This document shows, piece after piece, positions 36,941 to 46,139 of a stretch of 64,000 bases of DNA (positions within the stretch are counted from its first letter, which is position 1; every line of letters begins with the position of its first letter). The position numbers were made by a program, and so were the translations under genes. The DNA lies in the NCBI GenBank assembly GCA_905182265.1, contig CAJJAO010000009.1, positions 1 to 64,000 of the forward strand, given 5' to 3'. The DNA comes from a gamma proteobacterium HTCC2207 (GTDB lineage: Bacteria > Pseudomonadota > Gammaproteobacteria > Pseudomonadales > Porticoccaceae). The notes under the pieces are model-generated. The model searched no databases, was not told the origin of the DNA, and saw only the letters and a list, made by a program, of their open reading frames with translations.

Positions 36941-37186
36941 CTAATGGACGGTATTACGAGAATCATCATTATTAACGGCCATCGGTGAACGTTCTTCGTT
37001 AATGTCAAAAACCGTTTGAATGCCAGCATCCATCATGCTCTTGGCAACCTCTAAATGCTTGCCATCTAAGTAATCTAGAACTTCCTCAGAAAAGGTAATA
37101 CGCACTAAGGGCGTATCGGTCCCTGCCCGTTGCAGCGCAACCTCACCATCATCCAGCATCACCAATTCAAACTCTGTCAGAGCCAT
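36941..37186 (-). CDS. Small conserved protein of unknown function
   Basis: The 81 aa product starts MALTEFELVMLDDGEVALQR and continues VRITFSEEVLDYLDGKHLEV and AKSMMDAGIQTVF. I recall similar short cytoplasmic proteins beside lexA/topA in pseudomonads, with no known function. The ATG at 37186 has AGGA 8 bases before it; a TTG at 37192 is less likely. No membrane segment or cysteine is present. Confidence 0.75.
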   Translation of the reverse strand: MALTEFELVMLDDGEVALQRAGTDTPLVRITFSEEVLDYLDGKHLEVAKSMMDAGIQTVFDINEERSPMAVNNDDSRNTVH

Positions 37187-37216
37187 TTTCAATTCCTAAC
37201 TATTATTTGTCTTTAT

Positions 37217-37305
37217 ATCTGTCGCTTGGCTATTTACCGGTCGCTTCGCAATTTACCTGTCGCTTAGCAATTATCTGTCGCCTTGCCATTTATGTAACGC
37301 CTAAC
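37217..37305. repeat. Degenerate tandem array, ~19 bp unit, 4.5 copies
   Basis: Units of 18-19 bases, such as ATCTGTCGCTTGGCTATTT and ACCGGTCGCTTCGCAATTT, fill the gap between the small conserved gene and the DUF6586 gene. No promoter or terminator is obvious in it. Confidence 0.88.
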
Positions 37306-37335
37306 AAACAGTTTAGCATCGATCTGAGCCTACCG

Positions 37336-37848
37336 TTAAAACTCAACCATCATGTCTCTTTGCCGGTCAATCAACTCACTGAGTTTCCCCAGCCAATTTT
37401 CGGCGGCAAGAACAGTCCACTCGACGTTTCTCAAGCCCTCTGCAGAGACAGCATCAAGCGCAATCATGGGTAGTCGATCTGCATCCATTTCCGCCCTGCG
37501 TATCACAGGTAGCCTAGACAGCTGAGCATGGGCATTAAACAGCTCAGATACCCAAGAGTTACTGTCTGCCGTTAAATATTGCATCTCAACTGCTTCAGCT
37601 GGGCACTTACCCTCAGCCTCAAGCATCGCAACAAGGGCATCCGCATCGATGACTAATTGTGGGTCCGCCAGTTTATAAATAGTTGCAACATCACAAAGAT
37701 GCCAGTGCCAAGCCTGATACAGCTGTAAAGCTACGGACTGAACTAATGCTTCGGTCTGATGGCTGTTGTTAGTTTTTACAGCGGCCAATAACTGGGTGGC
37801 AAAAAGTACCTTTTGGTTAACCGCTGACAGGTAACTCGACTGTGCCAC
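37336..37848 (-). CDS. DUF6586-like conserved protein
   Basis: This 170 aa, mostly helical cytoplasmic protein has no catalytic motif that I can see. It starts MAQSSYLSAVNQKVLFATQL and has ALQLYQAWHWHLCDVA. It resembles conserved proteins encoded just before topA in Pseudomonas (DUF6586). It lies 5 bases after topA on the same strand, so it is likely in the topA transcript. Confidence 0.7.
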   Translation of the reverse strand: MAQSSYLSAVNQKVLFATQLLAAVKTNNSHQTEALVQSVALQLYQAWHWHLCDVATIYKLADPQLVIDADALVAMLEAEGKCPAEAVEMQYLTADSNSWVSELFNAHAQLSRLPVIRRAEMDADRLPMIALDAVSAEGLRNVEWTVLAAENWLGKLSELIDRQRDMMVEF

Positions 37849-37853
37849 GCCTA

Positions 37854-40520
37854 TTACTTACTGGCTTTTTCAGCAGGCTTCCATTTGCCATTGCTGTAAA
37901 AGGCACTCCAGCCGGTGGGCTTGCCGTCGTCTTCACTGCGCACATACTGCTCTTTAGTCTTGCGGCTATAGCGAATTACAGTTGGCTTGCCATCCGGATC
38001 CAAGGCAGGCGCGGTCAATAAGAACTGATACTTCTCATCAATACGATCTTTGTAAGGCAGCAACTCTTCTACTGTCGGCGCTCTGGTCTCGCGGTGACGA
38101 GGAAACTGGCTTGCGGCCAAGAAAATGCCAGAGGCACCGTCGCGCAATACATAATGATCTTCGACTTTGACACAGCGCAGCTCTGGCATGGCAATAGGGT
38201 CAACCTTAGGCGGTGCCGCCTCGCCGTTGCGGAGCAATTTACGAGTATTCTTACAGGGCACATCTGGTTCAGTTTCACCAGTACAGCCAAAGTATTTGCC
38301 AAAACGACCCGTTTTAAGCTGCATCTCACTGCTACATTTGTCGCAGTCGATCACTGGGCCTTCATAGCCTTTAATCACATACTGACCAAACTCTACCTCA
38401 TGGCCGATACAGTCTGGATTATTACCACAGACATGAAGCTTGCGCGTTTCATCGAGCAGGTAGCTATCCATTGACGTATTGCAAAGCTTGCAGCGGTGCT
38501 TGTGCAGCAGCAGTTTAGATTCTGCTTCATCGTCTTCGTCAATATTGACGGCTTCATCACCTGCAGTCAGGTTAACCGTGTGTTTGCAGCGTTCTTTAGG
38601 CGGCAAGGCATAGCCAGAACAACCCAGAAATACACCGGTTCCGGCAGTTCTAATCATCATCGGACGGCTGCATTTAGCACATTCAATATCTGTTTCAGAG
38701 GGATTGTTAGGCCGCATCCCATCGTCAGCGTTCTTAGCACTACTGACTTTCTTACTAAAGTCCTCATAAAAACGATTGAGCAACTGCTTCCAGTTGAGCT
38801 TGCCCTCGGCAACTTCATCGAGGCGCTCTTCCATGGTGGCCGTAAAGCCATAGTCCATTAAATCGGTGAAGCTTTCGGTTAGGCGGTCACTGACTATGTC
38901 ACCAATTTTCTCAGCGAATAAACGCTTATTTTCAACTCGTACATAACCACGATCTTGAATCGTTGAAATAATGGACGCATAGGTCGATGGTCGACCAATT
39001 CCTCGCTTCTCAAGCTCTTTGACCAGCGCAGCTTCAGAATAACGAGCTGTAGGCTTGGTAAAGTGCTGTTGAGGAATCAGAGCCAGCATATTCATGGCAT
39101 CGCCCTGTTGCAGATCCGGCAATTCATCGTCTTCTTCTCTGGCAGGCATTACGGCCAAGTAACCATCAAAGCGCGTTACGCGACCCTTACAGGTTAATTC
39201 GTAGTCACCAGCAGCAACGGTAATAGTGGTCGCCGTAAACTCCGCTGAGGTCATCTGACAGGCCACAAACTGCTGCCAAATCATCTGGTAGAGCCGTCGA
39301 GCATCAACTTCCATCTCGCCCAGGCTTCCGGGTGCAATATCAATATTGGAGGGGCGAATCGCTTCGTGAGCGTCCTGAGCACCAGACTTACTGCTATATA
39401 CAGCCGGCTGCTCTGGAAGATACTTGGCCCCGTGGCGTAACTGAATATATTCACGACAGGCGCTGACTGCATCGGCACTTAGGTTCGTAGAGTCCGTTCG
39501 CATGTAGGTGATATAACCAGCTTCGTAGAGTCGCTGGGCCATCATCATGGTTTTCTTAACGCCAAATCCTAGCTTGGTACTCGCAGCCTGCTGCAATGTC
39601 GAGGTAATAAACGGTGCCGAAGGCTTGGATTTAGTCGGCTTGTCTTCTCTTTTGCTAACCGCATAATCAGCGATCCGCAGAGCGGCTAGGGCTGTATCTG
39701 CCTCATCTTTATTGACGGGGCGAAAGCCCTTGCCCAAAAATTTCTTAATATCAAAGCGAATTTTGATTTCGTCAGCGTTATCACTGGCATCTGCTTCTAG
39801 GCGATTTTCAAGATCTGCCTGAACGGTCCAGTATTCCTCAGGGATAAAGGCGCGAATCTCGCGCTCTCGCTCAACAATCAGGCGCAGCGCTACCGACTGT
39901 ACTCTGCCTGCTGACAGGCCACGGCCTACTTTTTCCCAGAGTAACGGCGACACCATAAAGCCTACAACACGGTCTAGAAAACGGCGTGCCTGTTGAGCAT
40001 CGACTCGGTTAGTGTTTAGTTTTCCGGGGGCTTCGAAGGCCTTGCGGATGGCCTTTTTGGTAATTTCGTTGAATACCACTCGCTTGTAGCGACTCTCATC
40101 ACCACCGATCACCTGAGTTAGGTGCCATGCAATGGCCTCACCCTCTCTATCCATATCCGTCGCGAGATAGACAGTATCTGCATTTTTAGCCAGCTTCTTA
40201 AGCTCGGCAACGACCTTTTCTTTGCCGGGCAAGGTGGCATATTCAGCTTTCCAATCATTTTCTGGGTCTATACCCATACTATTAATAAGCTGGGATTTGG
40301 CTTTTTTCTCTCGGTGGATAATTTTATCTTCCGGAGACATCTTGCGAGTCAGCGCAGCTAATCTAGCGCGCTCTTTAGGGTCTGTCGTCGTGCGGTTAGC
40401 ACCAGTCGGCAGATCTCGAATATGACCCACACTGGACTTCACCACAAAATCATCGCCGAGATAGCGGTTGATTGTCTTAGCTTTCGCTGGTGACTCTACA
40501 ATGACTAAAGATTTACCCAT
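37854..40520 (-). CDS. topA: DNA topoisomerase I
   Basis: TopA relaxes negative supercoils. From the ATG at 40520 it is 888 aa. The Toprim domain has [14 protein letters not shown] at the start and the acidic DMDREGEA motif. The catalytic tyrosine is Tyr339 in [13 protein letters not shown]. The C-terminal part holds zinc-finger modules ([38 protein letters not shown]). An ATG at 40532 has AGGA too close to it, so the start is chosen by family alignment. An inverted repeat (GGCCAAAA/TTTTGGCC, 40568-40590) lies upstream. Confidence 0.97.
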   Translation of the reverse strand: MGKSLVIVESPAKAKTINRYLGDDFVVKSSVGHIRDLPTGANRTTTDPKERARLAALTRKMSPEDKIIHREKKAKSQLINSMGIDPENDWKAEYATLPGKEKVVAELKKLAKNADTVYLATDMDREGEAIAWHLTQVIGGDESRYKRVVFNEITKKAIRKAFEAPGKLNTNRVDAQQARRFLDRVVGFMVSPLLWEKVGRGLSAGRVQSVALRLIVEREREIRAFIPEEYWTVQADLENRLEADASDNADEIKIRFDIKKFLGKGFRPVNKDEADTALAALRIADYAVSKREDKPTKSKPSAPFITSTLQQAASTKLGFGVKKTMMMAQRLYEAGYITYMRTDSTNLSADAVSACREYIQLRHGAKYLPEQPAVYSSKSGAQDAHEAIRPSNIDIAPGSLGEMEVDARRLYQMIWQQFVACQMTSAEFTATTITVAAGDYELTCKGRVTRFDGYLAVMPAREEDDELPDLQQGDAMNMLALIPQQHFTKPTARYSEAALVKELEKRGIGRPSTYASIISTIQDRGYVRVENKRLFAEKIGDIVSDRLTESFTDLMDYGFTATMEERLDEVAEGKLNWKQLLNRFYEDFSKKVSSAKNADDGMRPNNPSETDIECAKCSRPMMIRTAGTGVFLGCSGYALPPKERCKHTVNLTAGDEAVNIDEDDEAESKLLLHKHRCKLCNTSMDSYLLDETRKLHVCGNNPDCIGHEVEFGQYVIKGYEGPVIDCDKCSSEMQLKTGRFGKYFGCTGETEPDVPCKNTRKLLRNGEAAPPKVDPIAMPELRCVKVEDHYVLRDGASGIFLAASQFPRHRETRAPTVEELLPYKDRIDEKYQFLLTAPALDPDGKPTVIRYSRKTKEQYVRSEDDGKPTGWSAFYSNGKWKPAEKASK

Positions 40521-40647
40521 AAGAGGAAGCATTCCTTAATAAAACTACTAAATATTTATAAAACCATGGCCAAAATACGGTTTTTTGGCCCAATTGATAG
40601 CGCCGAAGGACGCATATATACTTCCTAGCCTGCCCTCTGGTCAAGTT

Positions 40648-41133
40648 TCATCGACAATTTTCTTCAGCTTTTTGTCGAAGTCTATGCAAAATCTCACAGA
40701 TTTTCTTCACCTCAGGCAACTCTCCCCGCTCGTCCCAGATCACCCCAATACCTTGGCCGCTGGCAATAATCGCGCTGACACCTACTGGCATTATGGGAAC
40801 AATTTCAGACAATAATGGGTTCCATTTAGGATTTGCCTCTTGAACAAACCAAGACCAGCCCTCGTGATCAGATGACCAACCCCGCTGGCTGGCTCTGTGC
40901 AATACCCAATTTTGACGACAATCTGTATCCTGCCATGGCAGCCGATAGCAAACCGACTCTAAACGGTGCTCCCCTTCCCGGGCATCTGGTCTGCGGTGCA
41001 GGCTTACCTGCAATGACTGGCCACTGGCCTGGCGTCGCAATTCAGTAATGCGCTTCTGATGTGGTGATTGTTTGAGCCACATCAATGGAGATAGCACTAC
41101 GGCCATGCCAAAAACTATTAACAACCAAGTCAT
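40648..41133 (-). CDS. Single-span membrane protein of unknown function
   Basis: The 161 aa product has one N-terminal membrane helix (MTWLLIVFGMAVVLSPLMWL) followed by a basic region and a soluble domain. That domain contains YRLPWQDTD, WVLHRASQRGW and a PVGVSAIIASGQGIGVIWDE segment. I recall similar anchored proteins near topA in other gammaproteobacteria but know no function. It is upstream of topA by about 115 bases on the same strand and divergent from the stress-protein gene. Confidence 0.7.
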   Translation of the reverse strand: MTWLLIVFGMAVVLSPLMWLKQSPHQKRITELRRQASGQSLQVSLHRRPDAREGEHRLESVCYRLPWQDTDCRQNWVLHRASQRGWSSDHEGWSWFVQEANPKWNPLLSEIVPIMPVGVSAIIASGQGIGVIWDERGELPEVKKICEILHRLRQKAEENCR

Positions 41134-41246
41134 TTCGTACTACTCTTATTCATAGGGATTTTTTGTATCAGGCAAGCAAAGTTGAATTTTAGCTTATAAA
41201 ACTCTGTAAGCCGTCAAATAACTCAATCGATCAAGGGGCAACAGCT

Positions 41247-41681
41247 ATGTCGAGTTACAAACATATTTTAGTCGGGCTGGATTTATCAACAGAATCCCAG
41301 CAAGTAGTAGATCGCGTCAAGTTTCTTTTTGCCAACAGCGATACAAAAATCTCGCTGTGCCATATTTTAGAGCCACTCGCTTTTACTTACGGTGGCGATA
41401 TACCCGTAGACCTTTCGGACGTTCAGACTCAACTCCAACAGCAGGCAACAGAGCGCTTAGACATTCTCGGGCAGCAGCTGCAAGTGGCCACAGAAGATCA
41501 GCACATTATTCTGGGCCACCCAGCCCAAGAAATGCACCGAATGGCAAAATCAGAGGATATCGATCTAATCATTGTCGGCAGTCATGGTCGCCATGGCCTT
41601 GCACTTATCTTTGGCTCCACAAGTAATTCGGTATTACATGGCGCCAACTGCGATGTTTTGGCTGTGCGAATTTCAGAGTAG
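41247..41681 (+). CDS. Universal stress protein (UspA family)
   Basis: The 144 aa single-domain protein begins YKHILVGLDLSTES and ends with the ATP-binding motif G-2x-G-9x-G-S (GSHGRHGLALIFGSTSNSVL). This motif suggests the nucleotide-binding class (UspFG/MJ0577-like) although the overall length fits UspA. It probably acts in stress or stationary-phase survival. A strong hairpin terminator follows. Confidence 0.93.
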   Translation: MSSYKHILVGLDLSTESQQVVDRVKFLFANSDTKISLCHILEPLAFTYGGDIPVDLSDVQTQLQQQATERLDILGQQLQVATEDQHIILGHPAQEMHRMAKSEDIDLIIVGSHGRHGLALIFGSTSNSVLHGANCDVLAVRISE

Positions 41682-41710
41682 AGCTTTGCTCTTTGACTAC
41701 TCAACTACGT

Positions 41711-41756
41711 AAACCTTAAGTCCACTAGTTGATCCCAATTAGTGGGCTTAAGGTTT
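41711..41756 (+). terminator. Terminator hairpin after the universal stress protein gene
   Basis: Arms 41711-41727 and 41740-41756 pair over 17 positions (AAACCTTAAG with CTTAAGGTTT outside, CCACTA with TAGTGG inside, one mismatch or wobble), with a 12-base loop. The 3' arm ends in TTT. It lies 30 bases after the stop codon. Confidence 0.65.
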
Positions 41757-41844
41757 AGACTCGCATTAACGCTGCTTTACTGGTAAATTTCCGCCCTCAA
41801 GCCTCAGCAATAAAAAAAGCCGCCAACCAGCCAGCAGGGATGTA

Positions 41845-43857
41845 ATGTTCAGCAAAAAACCATTTTTTACGTCATTGCTAATGCTATTGGTATTCGCTTC
41901 TGCAAGCTCTGTATCCGCCGACAGTGCGCAACAAGTCCTAGACCAACAGGCAGGGCAGCGAGAACAAAGTGCACAGCGAGAATCGAGTGCACAGCGATCT
42001 CTCTATGCCAAGGCGAAAAAACTGATCGCCAGCGGTGAACGGCAAAAGTCGCGCCGTTACACAGCCGACCTTATCGACTACCCCCTATACCCCTATCTAG
42101 TCTACGCCGACTTAATCGCTGACCTGCGCTACAACAGGCGCAAGGAAGTTGCCGATTATCTGCAGCGCTATTCAGGTAGTGTAAAAGCCAAACATTTGCG
42201 TGCCCGCTGGCTTGATTATCTCGCCCGCCGCGCCTATTGGACGGCTTACACCGAGTACTATGATCCCGAGACTGCCAGCGTCGGCCGGCAATGCAATTTT
42301 TATCTGGCCCAATACCGCGTGGGCAATAAGTCTGTGGCCATGAGCGAAGGCCTTAAACTTTGGACTCAGGGCAAGTCACAGCCAAAGACCTGCGATCGAT
42401 TATTCGGCATCATTATTAAAGAGGGAAAGATTACCGAAGCAGTTGCTTGGAAAAGGTTTAACGCTGCCCTACTTGCCCATAACTTTCAGCTGGCTCGCTA
42501 TTTAAAGAGATTCTTAAAGACAGATAAGTATAAAAAGCTTCATCAGCTCTACTACGATATTGATCGCAATCCGCGCCGCCTGAAAAAAAATGCCGCTCTG
42601 AGTGGAGATTCTGCCGAGGAACTACAGATTCTTGAACATGGCCTCTCCCATCTAGCCCGAAAGAATCCCAATCTCGCGCTCAAACATTGGTCCCGCTATA
42701 AGCTGAATCATGAATTCAATCATCAAGCCCAGGCTAAAGTTGTCAGTGCCATTGTCAAAGGGCTCTATAAAAAGGGTCATCAAAGCGCAGCCGATAGCTA
42801 TTTTCTCGATCACTTGGCACTCCTTAACCAGAGCCTAGAAGGAGAGCTTACCGAGTGGCGAATTCGCCAATCTTTGGCTGACCTTGACTGGCCCAGTGCC
42901 AGACAATGGATTGCTCGCCTGCCCCCAAGCAATCAGCAAAAGACTGTCTGGCGCTATTGGACAATACGCAGCATGGAGGGCGACCCGGCAACGACTAAAA
43001 ATCCAGAGTTGGTTCAGTTGACACAAACCTTAGCTCGCGAGCGCGACTTCTATGGTTTTTTGGCCAGTGAGAAATTACAAAAAACCTATAGTATTAATCA
43101 CAATCCAGCCATTATAGAAGACCAGCTTCTGCAAAGTATTGCAGCCAATCCGGCCATGCAACGGGCCAGAGAATTACATTTTCACGGTGACAGCTTAGAT
43201 GCCAATCGTGAATGGGCAGCAGCCAGCAAAAATTATACAACCCAGGACTGGATTGCCGCAGCCGTTCTCGCTAGCCAATGGCAATGGCACAATAAAGCCA
43301 TAGCCAGTATGGGCAGCGCTAAATACTGGGACGATGTTGAGATTAGGTTCCCTCTTGCCTACGCTGATCAAGTGAATCAGGTAGCCAAAAAGACTGGTAT
43401 AGAAAACTATTACCTGTCTGCTCTAGCAAGGCAAGAGAGTGGCTTTAACGCTAAGGCAACCTCTGGTGTTGGCGCTAGAGGGCTTATGCAGGTCATGCCG
43501 GCCACTGCCAAGGCAACGGCCAGAAAGCACAGGTTACCCTACCGCAACAAAAAACAGCTGCACAAAGTTGCCATCAACCTACCGATTGGTGCCCATTACT
43601 ATAGCGACCTACTCACGAGGTTTGGCAACAACAGAATACTGGCAACTGCTGCCTATAATGCAGGGCCCACTCGCGTTGACCAGTGGCTGCGTAAAAGTGG
43701 CGGTAAACTTCCCTTCGATGTATGGATGACCTTGATCCCGTTTAAAGAGACTCGCAGCTACGTCCGTAATGTTCTTATGTATTCGGTGATCTACTCGCGC
43801 AAGCTCGGGCTTACACCGCCCATGCTTTTGCAACATGAACGGGATATGCTGCTGTAA
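41845..43857 (+). CDS. slt: Soluble lytic murein transglycosylase
   Basis: Slt cleaves peptidoglycan glycan strands with formation of 1,6-anhydromuramic ends. The 670 aa protein has a signal peptide (FTSLLMLLVFASASSVSA) and a long helical superhelix (U and L domains). The C-terminal SLT domain follows, with catalytic Glu531 in LARQESGFNAKATSG and GARGLMQVMPATA, AAYNAGPTRVDQWL. Shortly after the signal peptide it carries a local repeat (REQSAQ, RESSAQ) encoded by an 18-base tandem repeat at 41956-42000. The reaction products would feed NagZ. Confidence 0.95.
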   Translation: MFSKKPFFTSLLMLLVFASASSVSADSAQQVLDQQAGQREQSAQRESSAQRSLYAKAKKLIASGERQKSRRYTADLIDYPLYPYLVYADLIADLRYNRRKEVADYLQRYSGSVKAKHLRARWLDYLARRAYWTAYTEYYDPETASVGRQCNFYLAQYRVGNKSVAMSEGLKLWTQGKSQPKTCDRLFGIIIKEGKITEAVAWKRFNAALLAHNFQLARYLKRFLKTDKYKKLHQLYYDIDRNPRRLKKNAALSGDSAEELQILEHGLSHLARKNPNLALKHWSRYKLNHEFNHQAQAKVVSAIVKGLYKKGHQSAADSYFLDHLALLNQSLEGELTEWRIRQSLADLDWPSARQWIARLPPSNQQKTVWRYWTIRSMEGDPATTKNPELVQLTQTLARERDFYGFLASEKLQKTYSINHNPAIIEDQLLQSIAANPAMQRARELHFHGDSLDANREWAAASKNYTTQDWIAAAVLASQWQWHNKAIASMGSAKYWDDVEIRFPLAYADQVNQVAKKTGIENYYLSALARQESGFNAKATSGVGARGLMQVMPATAKATARKHRLPYRNKKQLHKVAINLPIGAHYYSDLLTRFGNNRILATAAYNAGPTRVDQWLRKSGGKLPFDVWMTLIPFKETRSYVRNVLMYSVIYSRKLGLTPPMLLQHERDMLL

Positions 43858-43964
43858 TACCAGCTTATTAGCTACAGCATATATTTAGAGTGTTCACTTA
43901 TAGAGCTCATTCGCAGAAGGCACTCAGAGCTAATTTAAGCTCTTTATCGCCAAGGGCACTCCAC

Positions 43965-44768
43965 ATGATAGATATTGGCGTCAACCTCTCCAGCAAGCGC
44001 TTTAAAGACGATATAGGCGACGTACTTGAACGGGCACTAGAAGCTGGCGTGGAAAAGTTAGTTTTGACTGGCACCTCGGTTGACGAAAGTCAGGCAGTGC
44101 TAAAAATTTGTCAGGAATACGCTGGCCAGTTCCCTTCGATGCTTTACGCAACCTGTGGCATTCATCCCCATGACGCTAAGTCGTTTAACCATAGCAGTCT
44201 GAGCAGCCTCCGCGAGCTTGTCGCTCATCCGCAAATGGTTGCGATTGGCGAAGCGGGCCTCGACTTTAACCGCAATATATCGACGCAGAAAGATCAGGAA
44301 ATAGCCTTTGAGGCGCAGTTAGAGTTAGCAGCCGAACTCAACATGCCCCTCTTTCTCCACGAGCGGGATGCCTCCCAGCGCCAGCTAGAAATTATGCACG
44401 CCTACCGCGACCATTTTTCAGATGCAGTTATCCATTGTTTCACCGGAGACAAGAAAACATTATTTAGCTATTTGGATATGGACTTGCATATAGGTATAAC
44501 TGGCTGGATATGTGATGAGCGGAGGGGATTGGAATTGCAGCGTTTAGCGAAAAATATTCCCTTGGCACGCTTGATGATCGAGACTGATGCACCTTATTTA
44601 ATGCCGCGGAACATAAAGCCTAAGCCCAAACATAATCGCAATGAACCTGCATTTTTGCCCCATGTCTTAACTGGGATTGCTGAGGTGAGGCCGGAAACTG
44701 CGCAAGAAATAAGTGCTGCCACTAGCGCCAATGCAGCACGCTTTTTTAGGCTGCCCAATGTAGATTAA
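43965..44768 (+). CDS. tatD: TatD family metal-dependent hydrolase/DNase
   Basis: From the ATG at 43965 (AAGGG upstream) the 267 aa TIM-barrel protein has DIGVNLSSKRF, CGIHPHDAKS, GEAGLDFNR, LFLHERDASQR, VIHCFTGDKK and MIETDAPYL. These supply the metal ligands of TatD. TatD is a Mg-dependent 3'-5' exonuclease in E. coli. The PHNRNEP-type segment (KPKHNRNEPAFL) marks TatD rather than YcfH or YjjV. The frame is open back to 43890 but that part does not fit the family. It converges with the MOSC gene. Confidence 0.93.
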   Translation: MIDIGVNLSSKRFKDDIGDVLERALEAGVEKLVLTGTSVDESQAVLKICQEYAGQFPSMLYATCGIHPHDAKSFNHSSLSSLRELVAHPQMVAIGEAGLDFNRNISTQKDQEIAFEAQLELAAELNMPLFLHERDASQRQLEIMHAYRDHFSDAVIHCFTGDKKTLFSYLDMDLHIGITGWICDERRGLELQRLAKNIPLARLMIETDAPYLMPRNIKPKPKHNRNEPAFLPHVLTGIAEVRPETAQEISAATSANAARFFRLPNVD

Positions 44769-44785
44769 CTCTCTTAGGCACTCTC

Positions 44786-45259
44786 TTAACCCATCTGGCA
44801 AATACTGTCGCCAACGCTGATCACACCAATGCCACGAATCTGAGCACGCAGCCCTCCCTTGCCAATCATATCGGGAAGAATCCTAACCCCCAATCGCCGC
44901 TGCAGGCTAGCACAGGGCTCGCAGAGTTGGACACCATAGAAAATTACACCATTAATATTAAAACGTTTGCCTACCAAATCATTGAGACGAATACCCTCTG
45001 TCACAAGGTTGCGTCGAAAATCACTCTCATGGAATTTATGTCCACCAGCACTATTAAACGCCTCTAGTTCTTCAGACTCTATGAGAGTGATCTCCCAATC
45101 CGGCTCGCCTTTATAGTGAGATCTGTTCTTGCCTGTTTCTGAATAATAGCGGTCACCGACTATGCCTTTACCGGCCTTGAGAGACACCTTTTGGTGGCCA
45201 CTAACGCCGGCGCCACTAGTTCCAGCGACATAGATTCCTTTTACTTGACCCGCAGACAT
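44786..45259 (-). CDS. MOSC domain protein
   Basis: The 157 aa protein is a single MOSC (molybdenum cofactor sulfurase C-terminal-like) domain. Visible features are GIVGDRYY near residue 35, ITLIESEELEAF, FRRNLVTEGIRLNDLVGK and LCEPCASLQRRLG with the conserved cysteine. MOSC proteins handle sulfur or molybdenum-cofactor ligands; for this short form the substrate is unknown. It follows the HD-domain gene by 10 bases and is likely in one operon with it. Confidence 0.88.
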   Translation of the reverse strand: MSAGQVKGIYVAGTSGAGVSGHQKVSLKAGKGIVGDRYYSETGKNRSHYKGEPDWEITLIESEELEAFNSAGGHKFHESDFRRNLVTEGIRLNDLVGKRFNINGVIFYGVQLCEPCASLQRRLGVRILPDMIGKGGLRAQIRGIGVISVGDSICQMG

Positions 45260-45269
45260 AGCCAGCTCC

Positions 45270-45842
45270 CTAGTCGTCCATCAACGCTTTATACATACTG
45301 TTCTTCGGCTTACTAAACACTGATCGCACCATTGGTTCAAACAGAGATAGCTCCATCTTTGGCATGCTAGGGTCAAAAGAAGGGTCATCATATTTAGCAA
45401 TAAATCTCGCCGTACGCTTAAAGTTTTCATTCTCAGAATACTGGTCTCGCATGTTGCGATCGGCGCCCAAAAAGTGGAAAAAGTTATAACCCTGAAAGAT
45501 AGCATGATGCTTAATCATCCAGTGATTTTCTTCAGACACAAAAGGCTGCAAAATCACCGCCGCTACGTCGGCATGGTTGGCGCTGCCCAACGTATCACCA
45601 ATGTCATGCAACAGCGCACAGACGATATACTCTTCGTCCTCACCTGCTTCAGCGGCCCGATGGGCGGTCTGCAGAGAATGCTGCAAGCGGTCCACAGCAA
45701 AGCCGCCGTAGTCGCCAGTCAACAGTTCCATATGGGTCAGTATGCGGTCTGGTAGTTTCTTAAAGAACGCGAGCTGCTCTGGCATAATAATTTGCCAGTC
45801 CTCTGCGGTACTTTGCGACATTTTTGTAAAGGTAGCGTTCAT
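45270..45842 (-). CDS. HD-domain protein, possibly a PhnZ-like diiron oxygenase
   Basis: The 190 aa protein has an HD core: His55, then His79-Asp80 (CALLHDIGD), then His90, His107 and His112/His113. A tyrosine (Tyr45) lies ten residues before His55. From memory PhnZ has the same spacing (Tyr24 to His34, then His58-Asp59), and its family are mixed-valent diiron oxygenases that break C-P bonds. However PhnZ also has a Glu three residues after that Tyr, and here it is Phe48. So either an HD phosphohydrolase or an oxygenase with another substrate is possible. It is the first gene of a two-gene operon with the MOSC protein. The annotation is by motif only. Confidence 0.75.
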   Translation of the reverse strand: MNATFTKMSQSTAEDWQIIMPEQLAFFKKLPDRILTHMELLTGDYGGFAVDRLQHSLQTAHRAAEAGEDEEYIVCALLHDIGDTLGSANHADVAAVILQPFVSEENHWMIKHHAIFQGYNFFHFLGADRNMRDQYSENENFKRTARFIAKYDDPSFDPSMPKMELSLFEPMVRSVFSKPKNSMYKALMDD

Positions 45843-45845
45843 GAT

Positions 45846-46139
45846 ATGCCCTCATTAAATCAGTATTTCGAATTATTATGGGCAAGATATTATCAGCACC
45901 GCGGCTATTTGGCTATCCGAGAAACAGGGGGTTTTTTAAGAGGAACACTGCCCTACTTACTTCATCCTGCACTTAGAGGCAGGCAAGGAAAGGAAGCAGC
46001 AGAGCGAAGACTAAAAAATGAGCACCGCAAAGAGAGTAAACCAGTAGCAGAGCGAGTCAACGAATATGAAGGTAGGTTACCAGCGGAGGCTGTTAACCAC
46101 CCAAAACACAGTCTTCGACGAGCTCCGCTGGTGTATTAG
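45846..46139 (+). CDS. Questionable small ORF in the gap between the HD-domain and GH3 genes
   Basis: An open frame of 97 codons starts MPSLNQYFELLWARYYQHRG and becomes very rich in Lys, Arg and Glu. Its end overlaps the 3' end of the GH3 gene by 47 bases. I see no ribosome binding site and do not recognise the product. It could be an unannotated basic protein or a chance frame. Otherwise the 45843-46092 gap is empty. Confidence 0.2.
   Translation: MPSLNQYFELLWARYYQHRGYLAIRETGGFLRGTLPYLLHPALRGRQGKEAAERRLKNEHRKESKPVAERVNEYEGRLPAEAVNHPKHSLRRAPLVY

Noticed and set aside
37618..37848. A lexA-linked sulA-like division inhibitor among the small genes near lexA
   Set aside because: None of the small proteins between lexA and topA has SulA features, and none has an SOS box upstream.
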